This document shows positions 1-7,432 of a DNA stretch of 15,931 bases, piece after piece. Source of the stretch: SZUA-252 sp035716005 (GTDB taxonomy: Bacteria > Eisenbacteria > RBG-16-71-46 > SZUA-252). The notes below the pieces were generated by a model that made no database searches, had not been told where the DNA came from, and saw only the letters and a program-made list of their open reading frames with translations. The position numbers were made by a program, and so were the translations under genes. The stretch lies in NCBI GenBank assembly GCA_035716005.1, contig DASTKG010000069.1, positions 1 through 15,931 on the forward strand, in the 5' to 3' direction. The number at the start of each line of letters is the position of its first letter. Positions within the stretch are counted from its first letter, which is position 1.

Positions 1-14
1 GGGAGGGAAGTAGG

Positions 15-776
15 CTACCCCGTGAACGACCCAGGCGCGGTCCGCGGCGCGCCGAGCAATTCGGAAAGCGAGCGAATGCCGAGAGGCTCGGTGGAGTGGA
101 ACGGCTCGCCGTAGCGCGCTCCGATCATCATGCCGTAGTGACGCGCGCGGGCCTCGATCCGGTCGAGGAAGTCGTCGGCGTTCAGGGGCGTCGGACGGGC
201 GCCGGCGCCGGAGCGCGTCACCTGCGTCGCGTGCGCGAGGATGGCGCGTCGCTTCGCGTCCCAGGCGGTCGTCACGTCGACGACGAAGGAAGGGGTGAAG
301 CCGACCCTCGAGGCGAAGTGGTAGCGCGCCTCGGGGCGGAACGGAGGCGTCGCGGGTTCGTAGCGTCGGAGGCCGGCCAGATACCAGGCGCGGTCGAGCA
401 TCTCGGACGCGGCGACGTGGTCGGGGTGCTTGTCGCGAGGGAAGTGGGTCAGGAGGACGGCCGGGCGAAGCGACCGGATCCAAGCCACGACCGCGGCCAC
501 CTGCGACGGATCGTGCGGCGCGATGCCTCCGTCGGGGAGGCCCGCGTTCCAGCGCCCGCGCGCCGAGAGAATGCGGGCCGCCTCCTCGCCCTCCCGCGCC
601 CGCTCCTCGGGAGTTCCGTTGGTGGCGAGTTCGCCGCGCGTGAGATCGAGGATTCCGACCGAGAGGCCCTGCGCCGCGGCGAGCGCGAGGGTGCCGCCGC
701 AGGAGATTTCCACGTCGTCGGGGTGGGCCCCGACGGCGAGGAGATCGAGCGGCCCGCCCGGCTCCTTAACCGTCAT
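15..776 (-). CDS. bshB1: BshB1-type bacillithiol biosynthesis deacetylase (LmbE/PIG-L family)
   Basis: Zinc-dependent N-acetyl hydrolase of the LmbE/PIG-L family. BshB1 members remove the acetyl group from N-acetylglucosaminyl-malate, the second step of bacillithiol synthesis in the cytosol. The 253-residue product shows the family's metal motif AHPDD at 17-21, the GELATNGTPEERAREGEEAA segment at 48-67 that resembles the BshB1 GELGTRGTxxxR region, and the second metal/catalytic motif HPDH at 117-120. The C-terminal segment YGEPFHSTEPLGI (222-234) is also BshB1-like. Length is close to the usual 230-240. The ATG start lies inside the 3' end of glpX (11-nt overlap), implying translational coupling as the last gene of the minus-strand operon. 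A related amidase such as mycothiol conjugate amidase or another LmbE deacetylase is the alternative. bshA and bshC are not in the window, so the pathway assignment is by sequence resemblance only. Confidence 0.85.
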   Translation of the reverse strand: MTVKEPGGPLDLLAVGAHPDDVEISCGGTLALAAAQGLSVGILDLTRGELATNGTPEERAREGEEAARILSARGRWNAGLPDGGIAPHDPSQVAAVVAWIRSLRPAVLLTHFPRDKHPDHVAASEMLDRAWYLAGLRRYEPATPPFRPEARYHFASRVGFTPSFVVDVTTAWDAKRRAILAHATQVTRSGAGARPTPLNADDFLDRIEARARHYGMMIGARYGEPFHSTEPLGIRSLSELLGAPRTAPGSFTG

Positions 777-1749
777 GCTCCGCGCCGAGCGTGGAGAGAT
801 TTCCGTCGACGTTCCGGCGGTAGCGCGTGCGGATGGTCCGGACGGTGCCCGTCTTGGCGCGCATGACCATCGAGTGCGTCTCCGCGCCCTCGGCGGTGAA
901 GCGGACGCCCTCCAGCATGTCGCCGTTCGTGACGCCCGTGGCGGCGAAGATCACCGAATCGCCGCGGGCGAGGTCGGTCTCGCGGTAGACGCGGTTCAGA
1001 TCCTCGATCCCCATCTTCTTCGCGCGCGCCTTCTCCTCCTCGTTCCGGAACGCCAGGCGTCCCTGGATCGAGCCGCCGAGGCAGCGGAGCGCCGCGGCGG
1101 CCAGGACGCCCTCGGGGGCGCCGCCGACGCCGACCAGCACGTCGATGCCCGTCGCCTCCACGGCCGTCGCGATCGCCGCGGAGACGTCGCCGTCGGGGAT
1201 CAGCTGGATGCGCGCGCCGGTGCGGCGGACGCGCTGCACCAGCTCTTCGTGGCGGGGGCGATCGAGGATGACGACGGTGAGGTCCTGGAGCCGATATTTC
1301 TTCGCCGCGGCCACGGCTTCGAGGTTCTCCTCGACGGAGCGCGCCAGGTCGATGGCGCCCGCCGCGCCCGGGCCGACCGCGATCTTCTCCATGTAGGTGT
1401 CGGGGGCGTGGAGAAAGTGGCCGCGCTGCGCGAGGGCGATGACCGCCATGGCGTTCGCGCGGCCGTTCGCGACCGAGTTCGTGCACTCGAGCGGATCGAG
1501 CGCGATGTCGACCTCGGCGCCGTAGCCCGTTCCGACGCGCTCGCCGATGTAGAGCATGGGCGCTTCGTCGCGCTCGCCCTCACCGATGACCACCGTGCCG
1601 CGGATGTCCACGGCGTCGAAGGCCTGGCGCATGGCCGTGACGGCCGCCTCGTCGGCGCTATTGGCGTCGCCGCGCCCGACCCAGTGGGAGCAGGCGAGGG
1701 CCGCGGCTTCGGTGATGCGTGCGAGATCGAGTCCGACGTGGCGATCCAT
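766..1749 (-). CDS. glpX: Class II fructose-1,6-bisphosphatase, GlpX family
   Basis: Hydrolyses fructose 1,6-bisphosphate to fructose 6-phosphate in gluconeogenesis; some family members also act on sedoheptulose 1,7-bisphosphate. The 327-residue protein has the usual length. Visible motifs are the N-terminal block with GDAN (27-30), the metal-ligand block GEGERDEAPMLYIGE (56-70), DPLECTN (85-91), PDGD (185-188), GGAPEG (209-214) and the C-terminal ATGVTNGDML (270-279). In the Li-sensitive phosphatase superfamily DPLECT corresponds to DP(I/L)(D/E)(G/S)T, so Cys89 replaces the normal Gly or Ser next to the metal site; the codon is TGC on the minus strand. The ATG is preceded by a purine run (GGGGGG a few bases upstream), 18 nt after the stop of the upstream small gene, and the TAA overlaps the start of bshB1. 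All other signature residues look intact, so an active enzyme is likely. Confidence 0.95.
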   Translation of the reverse strand: MDRHVGLDLARITEAAALACSHWVGRGDANSADEAAVTAMRQAFDAVDIRGTVVIGEGERDEAPMLYIGERVGTGYGAEVDIALDPLECTNSVANGRANAMAVIALAQRGHFLHAPDTYMEKIAVGPGAAGAIDLARSVEENLEAVAAAKKYRLQDLTVVILDRPRHEELVQRVRRTGARIQLIPDGDVSAAIATAVEATGIDVLVGVGGAPEGVLAAAALRCLGGSIQGRLAFRNEEEKARAKKMGIEDLNRVYRETDLARGDSVIFAATGVTNGDMLEGVRFTAEGAETHSMVMRAKTGTVRTIRTRYRRNVDGNLSTLGAEHDG

Positions 1750-1767
1750 GAGCCCCCCGGCTTGCGT

Positions 1768-2103
1768 CTAGCGCTTCGGATCCTCGAAGAGCGACGCGTC
1801 GATTTCGTCCCAGTCGTTCATCGCCTCGTTCCATTTGTAGAGGCGGACCTTCTGCGTGATCTCGGATTTGGAGAAGACGTACTCCACGTGGGATCCGGCG
1901 CCGGCGCGATTGGAGAAGTGACGTTTGGAGTCGAGGATCAGGGGGCGCGTGGTGCGGGTGAGCTTCATCCGGCCGGCGGGGCTCTTCCACGACACCGACT
2001 CGATGGTGGTGCGGGTGGCTTCGTCCTCGTCGTCGTCGAACTCGAGGTCCCCGAATTGTTTGTCGAGGCGCCGAAGCACCTCTTCCCAGCGCTGATCGTT
2101 CAT
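1768..2103 (-). CDS. Uncharacterised 111-residue acidic protein, first gene of the glpX operon
   Basis: I do not recognise this protein. It begins with an amphipathic, charged segment (MNDQRWEEVLRRLDKQFGDL), then an acidic run EFDDDEDE at 21-28. A central part follows that reads like a small beta-rich fold with alternating hydrophobic residues (SVSWKSP, RMKLTRTTRPLILDSKRHFS, HVEYVFSKSEITQKVRLYKW) and a short acidic tail. There is no signal peptide, membrane segment or cysteine. It looks real because it has a good ribosome site (GGAG, complement of 2109-2112, five bases before the ATG), codon use like its neighbours, and an 18-nt gap to glpX, so co-transcription is likely. It could be a small cytosolic accessory or binding protein; any link to sugar-phosphate metabolism would rest on position alone. 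Confidence 0.72.
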   Translation of the reverse strand: MNDQRWEEVLRRLDKQFGDLEFDDDEDEATRTTIESVSWKSPAGRMKLTRTTRPLILDSKRHFSNRAGAGSHVEYVFSKSEITQKVRLYKWNEAMNDWDEIDASLFEDPKR

Positions 2104-2117
2104 CGCGTCTCCGAACG

Positions 2118-2146
2118 TTGCCGATGCGTCGCGAGCGATCTATAGT
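2118..2146 (+). promoter_or_regulatory. Sigma70-like promoter for the SDR gene, within the 53-bp divergent region
   Basis: A -35 TTGCCG (2118-2123) and a -10 TATAGT (2141-2146) are separated by 17 bp, a near-consensus housekeeping promoter and a rare AT island in this GC-rich stretch. Transcription should begin about 2152-2155, only a few bases before the ATG at 2157, so the message would be leaderless or nearly so. The -10 lies in the palindrome CTATAG. The opposite strand offers only weak matches for the glpX-side promoter (TATAGA or TACTAT without a convincing -35), so that unit's promoter is not clearly placed although it must lie near here or inside the SDR gene. Confidence 0.6.
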
Positions 2147-2156
2147 ACCACACGAT

Positions 2157-2912
2157 ATGACGACTCGGAAGGCGGCCCCACTCGGCGCGACCGGCTTCGC
2201 CGGCCGCCGCGCGCTCGTGCTCGGCGGATCGCGCGGGCTCGGCGCCGCCGTGGCCGTCGACCTGGCCCTCGCGGGCGCGCGCGTCCTGGCCGTCGGGCGA
2301 ACCGCGGCCTCGCTCCGCGAAACGGCGCGCATCGCCGAGGCGAGCGGGACCGCCATCGACACGGCGCGGGGCGACGCGACGAAGCGGGCCAGCGTCCGCT
2401 CGATGATCCGGCGCGCGGGCGCCATCGACATCCTCGTCGTCGCGGCCGGCGATTACTGGGAGGGCCCGCTCGCCCGGCTCTCCGAGACGGCGTGGCGGAA
2501 GCTGGTCGATTCCAACGTCACCAGCGTCCTTCTCGGGCTCCAGGAAGCGCTCCCCGGCATGCGGCGCCGCCGCTACGGCCGCGTCCTCCTCTTCGGAGTG
2601 GCGGGGAGCGACACCCCGCGCGCGGCGCCGAGGGCGCACGCCTACCGCGCGCTGAAGAGCGCGCTTCTCACGCTCGCGCGAAGCGTCGCGGTGGAGGAGG
2701 CGGAGAACGGGATCACCGTGAACGTGGTGCTTCCCGGAGTCATTCGCACGCCCGACCTTCCCCGCGGCTGGGGGAGCGCCGCAGCGCGCATTCCGGCGCG
2801 GAGGCTCGGCACGCCGCACGAAGTCTCCCGGGCCGCGCTCTTCCTCCTCGCGGAGGAATCGGGATACATCACCGGGTCGGCCCTGGCCGTCTCGGGCGGA
2901 TTCCTACTCTAG
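2157..2912 (+). CDS. Short-chain dehydrogenase/reductase (FabG-like SDR oxidoreductase)
   Basis: NAD(P)-dependent oxidoreductase with a Rossmann fold; substrate unknown. In the 251-residue protein the cofactor glycine motif is GGSRGLG (23-29), Asn120 sits in the conserved helix position, the active-site pair is Tyr163/Lys167 (YRALK), and the C-terminus ends in the FabG-like ITGSALAVSGGF. Two family landmarks are altered. The NNAG motif reads VAAG (95-98). The catalytic serine expected 13 residues before Tyr is Gly150, with Ser151 the nearest candidate. I chose the ATG at 2157 because the upstream ATG at 2118 lies inside the promoter and its 13 extra residues do not resemble an SDR N-terminus. 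No Shine-Dalgarno precedes 2157, consistent with a leaderless mRNA. It may be a carbonyl or 3-oxoacyl reductase. The adenosine-specific kinase follows after 25 nt. Confidence 0.88.
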   Translation: MTTRKAAPLGATGFAGRRALVLGGSRGLGAAVAVDLALAGARVLAVGRTAASLRETARIAEASGTAIDTARGDATKRASVRSMIRRAGAIDILVVAAGDYWEGPLARLSETAWRKLVDSNVTSVLLGLQEALPGMRRRRYGRVLLFGVAGSDTPRAAPRAHAYRALKSALLTLARSVAVEEAENGITVNVVLPGVIRTPDLPRGWGSAAARIPARRLGTPHEVSRAALFLLAEESGYITGSALAVSGGFLL

Positions 2913-2937
2913 TGCGCCGCCGGCGGGGGACCACGCC

Positions 2938-3435
2938 ATGAACGAACCGCTCCAGCTCGATCGAATCCGCATCGACATGCCGGCCGACGCGAACCTCGTG
3001 CTCGGCCACGCGCACTTCATCAAGACGGCGGAGGATCTCTACGAGACGGTGGTGAACTCGGTGCCGCAGGCGCTGTTCGGCGTCGCCTTCTCGGAGGCCT
3101 CCGGCCCGCGCCTCGTCCGGAGCGAGGGGAACGACGAGTCGTTGCAGCGCGCCGCCGAGCGGGAACTGATGAAGATCGCCTGCGGGCACACCTTCCTCCT
3201 CTTCGTCCGCCGGGCCTTTCCGATCAATCTCCTCCGCGACATCCGCGCCTGCGTGGAGGTCGCCTCCATCCACTGCGCCACCGCGAATCCGGTGACGCTG
3301 ATCGTCGCGCGGGAAGGAGACCGGGGAGCGATCCTCGGCGTCATGGACGGCGACGGCCCGCTCGGAGTGGAGGACGCCGCGCAGGCGGCCGCCCGCCGCG
3401 CCTTCGTCCGAAAGATCGGCTACAAACTACCCTGA
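2938..3435 (+). CDS. Adenosine-specific kinase family protein (DUF355/PF04008-like)
   Basis: A small cytosolic protein of the family typified by an archaeal protein described as adenosine-specific kinase, presumed to bind or phosphorylate adenosine. The 165 residues match the family's usual length. I recognise LGHAHFIKTAEDLYE (22-36), FGVAFSEASGPRLVRSEGND (47-66), the conserved ACGHTFLLF (81-89), PINLLRDIRACVEVASIHCATANP (95-118) and the terminal GVMDGDGP (134-141). The ATG follows a G-rich stretch (GGGGGA, 2925-2930) seven bases upstream. It sits between the SDR gene and recJ with short gaps and is probably co-transcribed with them. The family is best known from archaea and deep-branching or thermophilic bacteria and its physiological role is poorly established, so the kinase name is inherited. 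Together with mtnA about 5 kb downstream it hints at nucleoside salvage. Confidence 0.85.
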   Translation: MNEPLQLDRIRIDMPADANLVLGHAHFIKTAEDLYETVVNSVPQALFGVAFSEASGPRLVRSEGNDESLQRAAERELMKIACGHTFLLFVRRAFPINLLRDIRACVEVASIHCATANPVTLIVAREGDRGAILGVMDGDGPLGVEDAAQAAARRAFVRKIGYKLP

Positions 3436-3450
3436 CAAGGTGTTAGCCTC

Positions 3451-5235
3451 ATGGAAGGTGGCCGATGCCCGGTCCCCCTTCCCGAGCCCCGAGGTAGCGT
3501 GCGTCCCGTAACCCCGAAGACATGGGTTCTCCGCAGCGAGGCCGATCCGGCCGTGGCGTTGTCGCTCGCCTCCGAGCTCGGCGTGTCGCCGACCTTCGCC
3601 AGGCTCCTCGCCAATCGCGGATTCAAGGACGCGGCGGAGGTTCGCCGATTCCTGGAGCCATCGATGGAGCGGCTCCTCGACCCCTACCTCATGCGCGACA
3701 TGGACAGGGCCGTCACGCGCATCTGGAAAGCGATCGAGGCGAGGGAGGCGATCCTCGTCTTCGGCGACTACGACGTTGACGGCATCACGGCCACCTCGCT
3801 TCTCTCCTCCTCGCTCGAGCAGCTCGGCGCGAACGTCTCCTACTTCATCCCCGATCGCATCCGGGACGGATACGGCCTGAGCGTCCGCGGCGTCGACGTC
3901 GCGCGGAAGCGGCGGATCAAGCTCATCATCACGGCCGACTGCGGCATCACCGCGACGCCGGAGGTGAAGCTCGCCGGGGAGCACGGGATCGAGGTCATCG
4001 TCACCGACCACCACGAGCCGATCGGCGAGATGCCGAGCGCCGTGGCGATCCTGAATCCGAAGCGGCACGACTGTCCCTATCCCTTCAAGGATCTCTCCGG
4101 GGTGGGGGTCGTCTTCAAGCTGGTGCAGGGGCTCCACGCGTCTCGTCCGACGGCGTTTCCGGAAGGCTTCGTGGAGCGGAACCTCGATCTCGTCGCGCTC
4201 GGCACGATCGCCGACGTCGTGCCGCTCGTGGGGGAGAACCGGATCTTCGCGAAGATGGGGCTCGATCAGCTCCACGAATCGCACCGCCCCGGCATCACCG
4301 CGCTGAAGGAGGTCGCCGGGCTCACCTCGCGCCGCATCGAGAGCGGGCACGTCGCCTACATCCTGGCGCCCCGCATCAACGCGGCCGGCCGGCTCGGCAA
4401 CGCCGAGAGCGGCGTGCGCCTCCTCCTCTCCAACGAGCGCCGCGAGGCGCTGAGCATCGCGGAGAGCCTGGAGGAGGACAACACGAACCGGAAGAAGATC
4501 GACGAGTCGACGCTCGAGGACGCGCTCGAGATGCTCCGTCGCATCGGCCCCGAGATGCCCCCTGCCATCGTGCTCTGGTCCGATCGCTGGCACCCGGGCG
4601 TGCTCGGCATCGTCGCGTCGCGCCTCATGGAGCGATTCCACCGCCCGACCATTCTCATCTCGGCCGACGAGGACGAGGGGAAGGGGTCGGGGCGGAGCAT
4701 CAAGGGCTTCGACGTCTGCCAGGCGCTTCAGGAGTGCCGCTCGCACCTCGTCGGGTTCGGGGGGCACTCCTACGCGGCGGGCCTCACGATCCGCGCCGAG
4801 AATCTGGAGGCGTTCCGGACGCACTTCTGCGAGGTGGTGACGCAGCGCATGCGCCCGGAGGACTACGTGCCGACGCTCGCCATCGACGGAACGCTGCCGC
4901 TCGAGGAGTGCAACGAGGATCTCGTCCGGGCCCTGGAGCGGCTCTCGCCCTTCGGGATCGGGAACGCCGAGCCCCTCTTCGTCGCCGAGAACGTCGCGCT
5001 CGGGGCGCCGCCGATGGTCGTGAGCAAGAACCACCTCAAGATGAGCATCCGGCAGAACGGCCGCGAACTCGACTGCATCGGCTTCGGCCTCGGCTACCTG
5101 GCCGGCCCGCTCCGCTCGGAGCCGGGCCGCCTCTCCATCGCGTTCGTCCCCACGATCAACGTCTGGCAGAACCGCTCGCGCCTGCAGCTGAAGCTGCGGG
5201 ACATCCAGGTCCGCCCCGATGGATCCGGCGCCTGA
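3451..5235 (+). CDS. recJ: Single-stranded-DNA-specific exonuclease RecJ
   Basis: 5'-to-3' exonuclease acting on single-stranded DNA in RecF-pathway recombination, mismatch repair and base-excision repair. The 594-residue protein carries the DHH phosphoesterase motifs in order: DYDVDG (106-111), ADCG (162-165), DHH (186-188), then the LAPRINAAGRLG block (305-316). The DHHA1 domain follows with GSGRS (412-416) and GGHSYAAG (437-444), and a C-terminal OB-like domain contains LSPFGIGNAEPLF (498-510). All expected metal ligands appear present. The ATG at 3451 has AAGGTG eight bases upstream. A GTG at 3499 (preceded very closely by GAGG) would remove 16 residues with no similarity to RecJ, so the true start could be there. 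The stop overlaps the start of rsh by 17 nt, indicating coupling. Confidence 0.96.
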   Translation: MEGGRCPVPLPEPRGSVRPVTPKTWVLRSEADPAVALSLASELGVSPTFARLLANRGFKDAAEVRRFLEPSMERLLDPYLMRDMDRAVTRIWKAIEAREAILVFGDYDVDGITATSLLSSSLEQLGANVSYFIPDRIRDGYGLSVRGVDVARKRRIKLIITADCGITATPEVKLAGEHGIEVIVTDHHEPIGEMPSAVAILNPKRHDCPYPFKDLSGVGVVFKLVQGLHASRPTAFPEGFVERNLDLVALGTIADVVPLVGENRIFAKMGLDQLHESHRPGITALKEVAGLTSRRIESGHVAYILAPRINAAGRLGNAESGVRLLLSNERREALSIAESLEEDNTNRKKIDESTLEDALEMLRRIGPEMPPAIVLWSDRWHPGVLGIVASRLMERFHRPTILISADEDEGKGSGRSIKGFDVCQALQECRSHLVGFGGHSYAAGLTIRAENLEAFRTHFCEVVTQRMRPEDYVPTLAIDGTLPLEECNEDLVRALERLSPFGIGNAEPLFVAENVALGAPPMVVSKNHLKMSIRQNGRELDCIGFGLGYLAGPLRSEPGRLSIAFVPTINVWQNRSRLQLKLRDIQVRPDGSGA

Positions 5236-7432
5236 CCCGCGTTCCGAGGCGCATCTAGCCCCGCTCCTCGACGCCCTCCGCCGCACCCCGCGACCGAACG
5301 ACGAGGAGGCCATCCGGCGGGCGTTCGTCTTCGCCGCGGACGCGCACGCGAAGCAGCGCCGCAACTCCGGGGAGCCCTACATCACGCACCCGGTCGCGGT
5401 GGCCGCCATCCTCGCCGATCTCCTCGGGCAGGGCGCCGCCACGTCGCTCATCCAGGCGGCCCTCCTGCACGACGTCGTGGAGGACACCGAGCAGAAGCTG
5501 GCGCAGGTGGGCCAGTCGTTCGGCCCCGAGGTCGCCGCGCTCGTCGACGGCGTGACGAAGATCAGCGGGCTCCACCTGGAGCGCCCCGAGCGGGAGCAGG
5601 CCGAGAACTTCCGGAAGATGCTCCTCTCCATGGCGCGCGACCTCCGCGTCATCCTCATCAAGCTGGCCGACCGGCTCCACAACATGCGCACGCTCCACGG
5701 CCTCGAGCCCGAGCGGGCGCGGAGGGTCGCGCTCGAGACGCGCGAGATCTACGCGCCCCTGGCGCACCGGCTCGGCATCGGGACGATGAAGGCGGAGCTG
5801 GAGGATCTCGCGTTCCAGATGCTCGAACCGGAAGCGTTCGAGGACCTTCGCCGAAAGGTCTCCCTGAAGCGGGAGGAGCGGGCGGCGGTGATCGCCGGCG
5901 TCATCGCGCCGACGCGGGAGAGGCTCCAGGAGCTGGGCATCGCGGCGGAGGTGACCGGCCGGCCGAAGCACCTCGAATCGATCCACCGGAAGCTGGCGAA
6001 GCAGGGGCGCCGGTTCGAGGACATCTTCGACCTCCTCGGCATCCGCGTGATCACCACCGACAAGGCCGACTGCTACCGCGTCCTCGGCGTCCTGCACGAT
6101 CTCTTCACGCCCGTCCACGATCGCTTCAAGGACTTCATCGCCACGCCGAAGACGAACCTCTACCAGTCGCTCCACACCACCGTCGTCGCGCCGGGCGGCG
6201 TGATGGTGGAGTTCCAGATCCGGACGCGCGAAATGCACCAGATCGCGGAGCTCGGCGTCGCCGCGCACTATCGCTACAAGGAGGGGGGCCGCGAGACGGA
6301 GGCCGAGCTGCAGGCCAAGCTCGCTCCCGTGATCCGCTCGGTCGACTTCCAGGGGATGAGCGGCGATCCCGACGAATTCATGGAGTATCTGAAGACGTCG
6401 CTCTACCAGGACGAGGTCTTCGTCTTCACCCCGCGCGGCGACCTGAAGCGCCTCCCGCGCGGCGCGACGCCGCTCGACTTCGCGTACCACGTTCACACGG
6501 AGGTGGGGCATCGCTGCGTCGGCGCGAAGATCGACGGGCGGATCGTTCCGCTCCGCACCGAGCTCCGAAACGGCGATCACGTGCAGATCGTGACCTCGCC
6601 GCTCGGGAAGCCGACGCGGGACTGGCTCAAGGTCGTGCAGACGCCGAGCGCGCGGAACAAGATCCGCCACTGGCTCAAGGTGGCGGAGCACGCCGACAGC
6701 GTGGCGCTCGGGAAGGAGATGCTCGAGCGCGAGATGCGCCGCCGGCGCCTCGCGCCGCCGCCCGGCGTCTCGCTCGACGAACTGGCCGTCTCCTTCGGCC
6801 ACGCCGACGCGCCGTCGCTCCACGCGGCCATCGGATCGGGCGACCTCTCGGTGGCGCAGGTGCTCCACAAGTGGTTCCCGGACGGGGGCGGGCCGGTGCA
6901 GAAGCTGAAGGAGGCCTCCCTCGAGACCTTCCGCGCCATCACCGGCCGCGCCTCGAAGGGGGTGCGCCTGCAGGGCGTCGACAACCTCATGGTCACCTAC
7001 GCCCGCTGCTGCCAGCCCGTCCCGGGGGACTCCGTCGTCGGCATCGTGACACGCGGCCGCGGCGTGACCGTCCATCGCACCGACTGCCCGAACACGTTCG
7101 ACGGACGCGTGGTTCCCGAGCGGCGGATCGCGGTGGAATGGGCGACGGCCGCGGACGAGTCGTTCGCGGTGAAGCTCTCGATCTACGGCGTCGACCGCAC
7201 GAGCCTCCTCGCCGACATCGCGAAGGCGATCGCGACCACGAACACGAACATCCGGACGGCCGGGATCAAGGCGAGCGACCGGAACGCGCGCGGCGCCTTC
7301 GTCGTGGAAGTGCGCGATCTCGATCACCTGCGGCAGGTCATGCAGGCGGTGGAGAAGGTGCAAGGCGTGGAAGCCGTCGACCGGGAGCAGGTCTTCGGAA
7401 AGCCGCGAGGCGGGTCGGACTCCTCCTCGTGA
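5219..7432 (+). CDS. rsh: Bifunctional (p)ppGpp synthetase/hydrolase, RelA/SpoT homologue (Rsh)
   Basis: Makes and degrades the alarmone (p)ppGpp that controls the stringent response. Domain order in the 737 residues is complete. The HD hydrolase has His57 in ITHP, HDVVEDT at 84-90 and LADRLHNMRT at 149-158. The synthetase has GRPKHLESIHRK at 247-258, RFKD at 302-305, YQSLHTTV at 315-322 and EFQIRT at 331-336. TGS follows (about 397-460), then a helical linker, the zinc-finger-type YARCCQPVPGD (594-604), and a C-terminal ACT domain (about 648-722). The RxKD form (RFKD) is that of bifunctional Rel/SpoT enzymes, not the ExDD of monofunctional RelA. The intact HD residues say hydrolase activity is kept. 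AGGT lies eight bases before the ATG, which overlaps the recJ end. The stop shares bases with the dtd GTG start (GTGA). With no other RSH in view, this may be the only long one. Confidence 0.96.
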   Translation: MDPAPDPRSEAHLAPLLDALRRTPRPNDEEAIRRAFVFAADAHAKQRRNSGEPYITHPVAVAAILADLLGQGAATSLIQAALLHDVVEDTEQKLAQVGQSFGPEVAALVDGVTKISGLHLERPEREQAENFRKMLLSMARDLRVILIKLADRLHNMRTLHGLEPERARRVALETREIYAPLAHRLGIGTMKAELEDLAFQMLEPEAFEDLRRKVSLKREERAAVIAGVIAPTRERLQELGIAAEVTGRPKHLESIHRKLAKQGRRFEDIFDLLGIRVITTDKADCYRVLGVLHDLFTPVHDRFKDFIATPKTNLYQSLHTTVVAPGGVMVEFQIRTREMHQIAELGVAAHYRYKEGGRETEAELQAKLAPVIRSVDFQGMSGDPDEFMEYLKTSLYQDEVFVFTPRGDLKRLPRGATPLDFAYHVHTEVGHRCVGAKIDGRIVPLRTELRNGDHVQIVTSPLGKPTRDWLKVVQTPSARNKIRHWLKVAEHADSVALGKEMLEREMRRRRLAPPPGVSLDELAVSFGHADAPSLHAAIGSGDLSVAQVLHKWFPDGGGPVQKLKEASLETFRAITGRASKGVRLQGVDNLMVTYARCCQPVPGDSVVGIVTRGRGVTVHRTDCPNTFDGRVVPERRIAVEWATAADESFAVKLSIYGVDRTSLLADIAKAIATTNTNIRTAGIKASDRNARGAFVVEVRDLDHLRQVMQAVEKVQGVEAVDREQVFGKPRGGSDSSS

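Noticed and set aside
430..2145. A 571-codon open frame on the plus strand opposite bshB1, glpX and the small gene
   Set aside because: It is antisense to three well-supported genes. Its product is Arg/Ala/Asp-rich with no recognisable motif, the normal result of GC-rich codon bias.
2118..2156. Upstream ATG start for the SDR gene
   Set aside because: It falls on the -35 element, and its 13 extra residues (MPMRRERSIVPHD) are not SDR-like.
3421..3450. Possible promoter before recJ (CTGACA and TTAGCCT)
   Set aside because: The two elements are only about six bases apart and cannot form a sigma70 promoter; AAGGTG there is better read as a ribosome site.
3427..5364. A 645-codon open frame on the minus strand opposite recJ
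   Set aside because: Fully antisense to a clear RecJ with all motifs. The composition (Arg, Glu, Asp, Leu, Val, His) is typical of shadow frames.
5255..7363. A 702-codon open frame on the minus strand opposite rsh
   Set aside because: Complete overlap with an intact Rsh and no family motif.
6871..7428. A 186-residue N-terminal extension of dtd suggesting a fusion protein
   Set aside because: The extension is a frame-shifted reading of rsh with Arg/Gly-rich noise. The Dtd family N-terminus begins exactly at the GTG at 7429.
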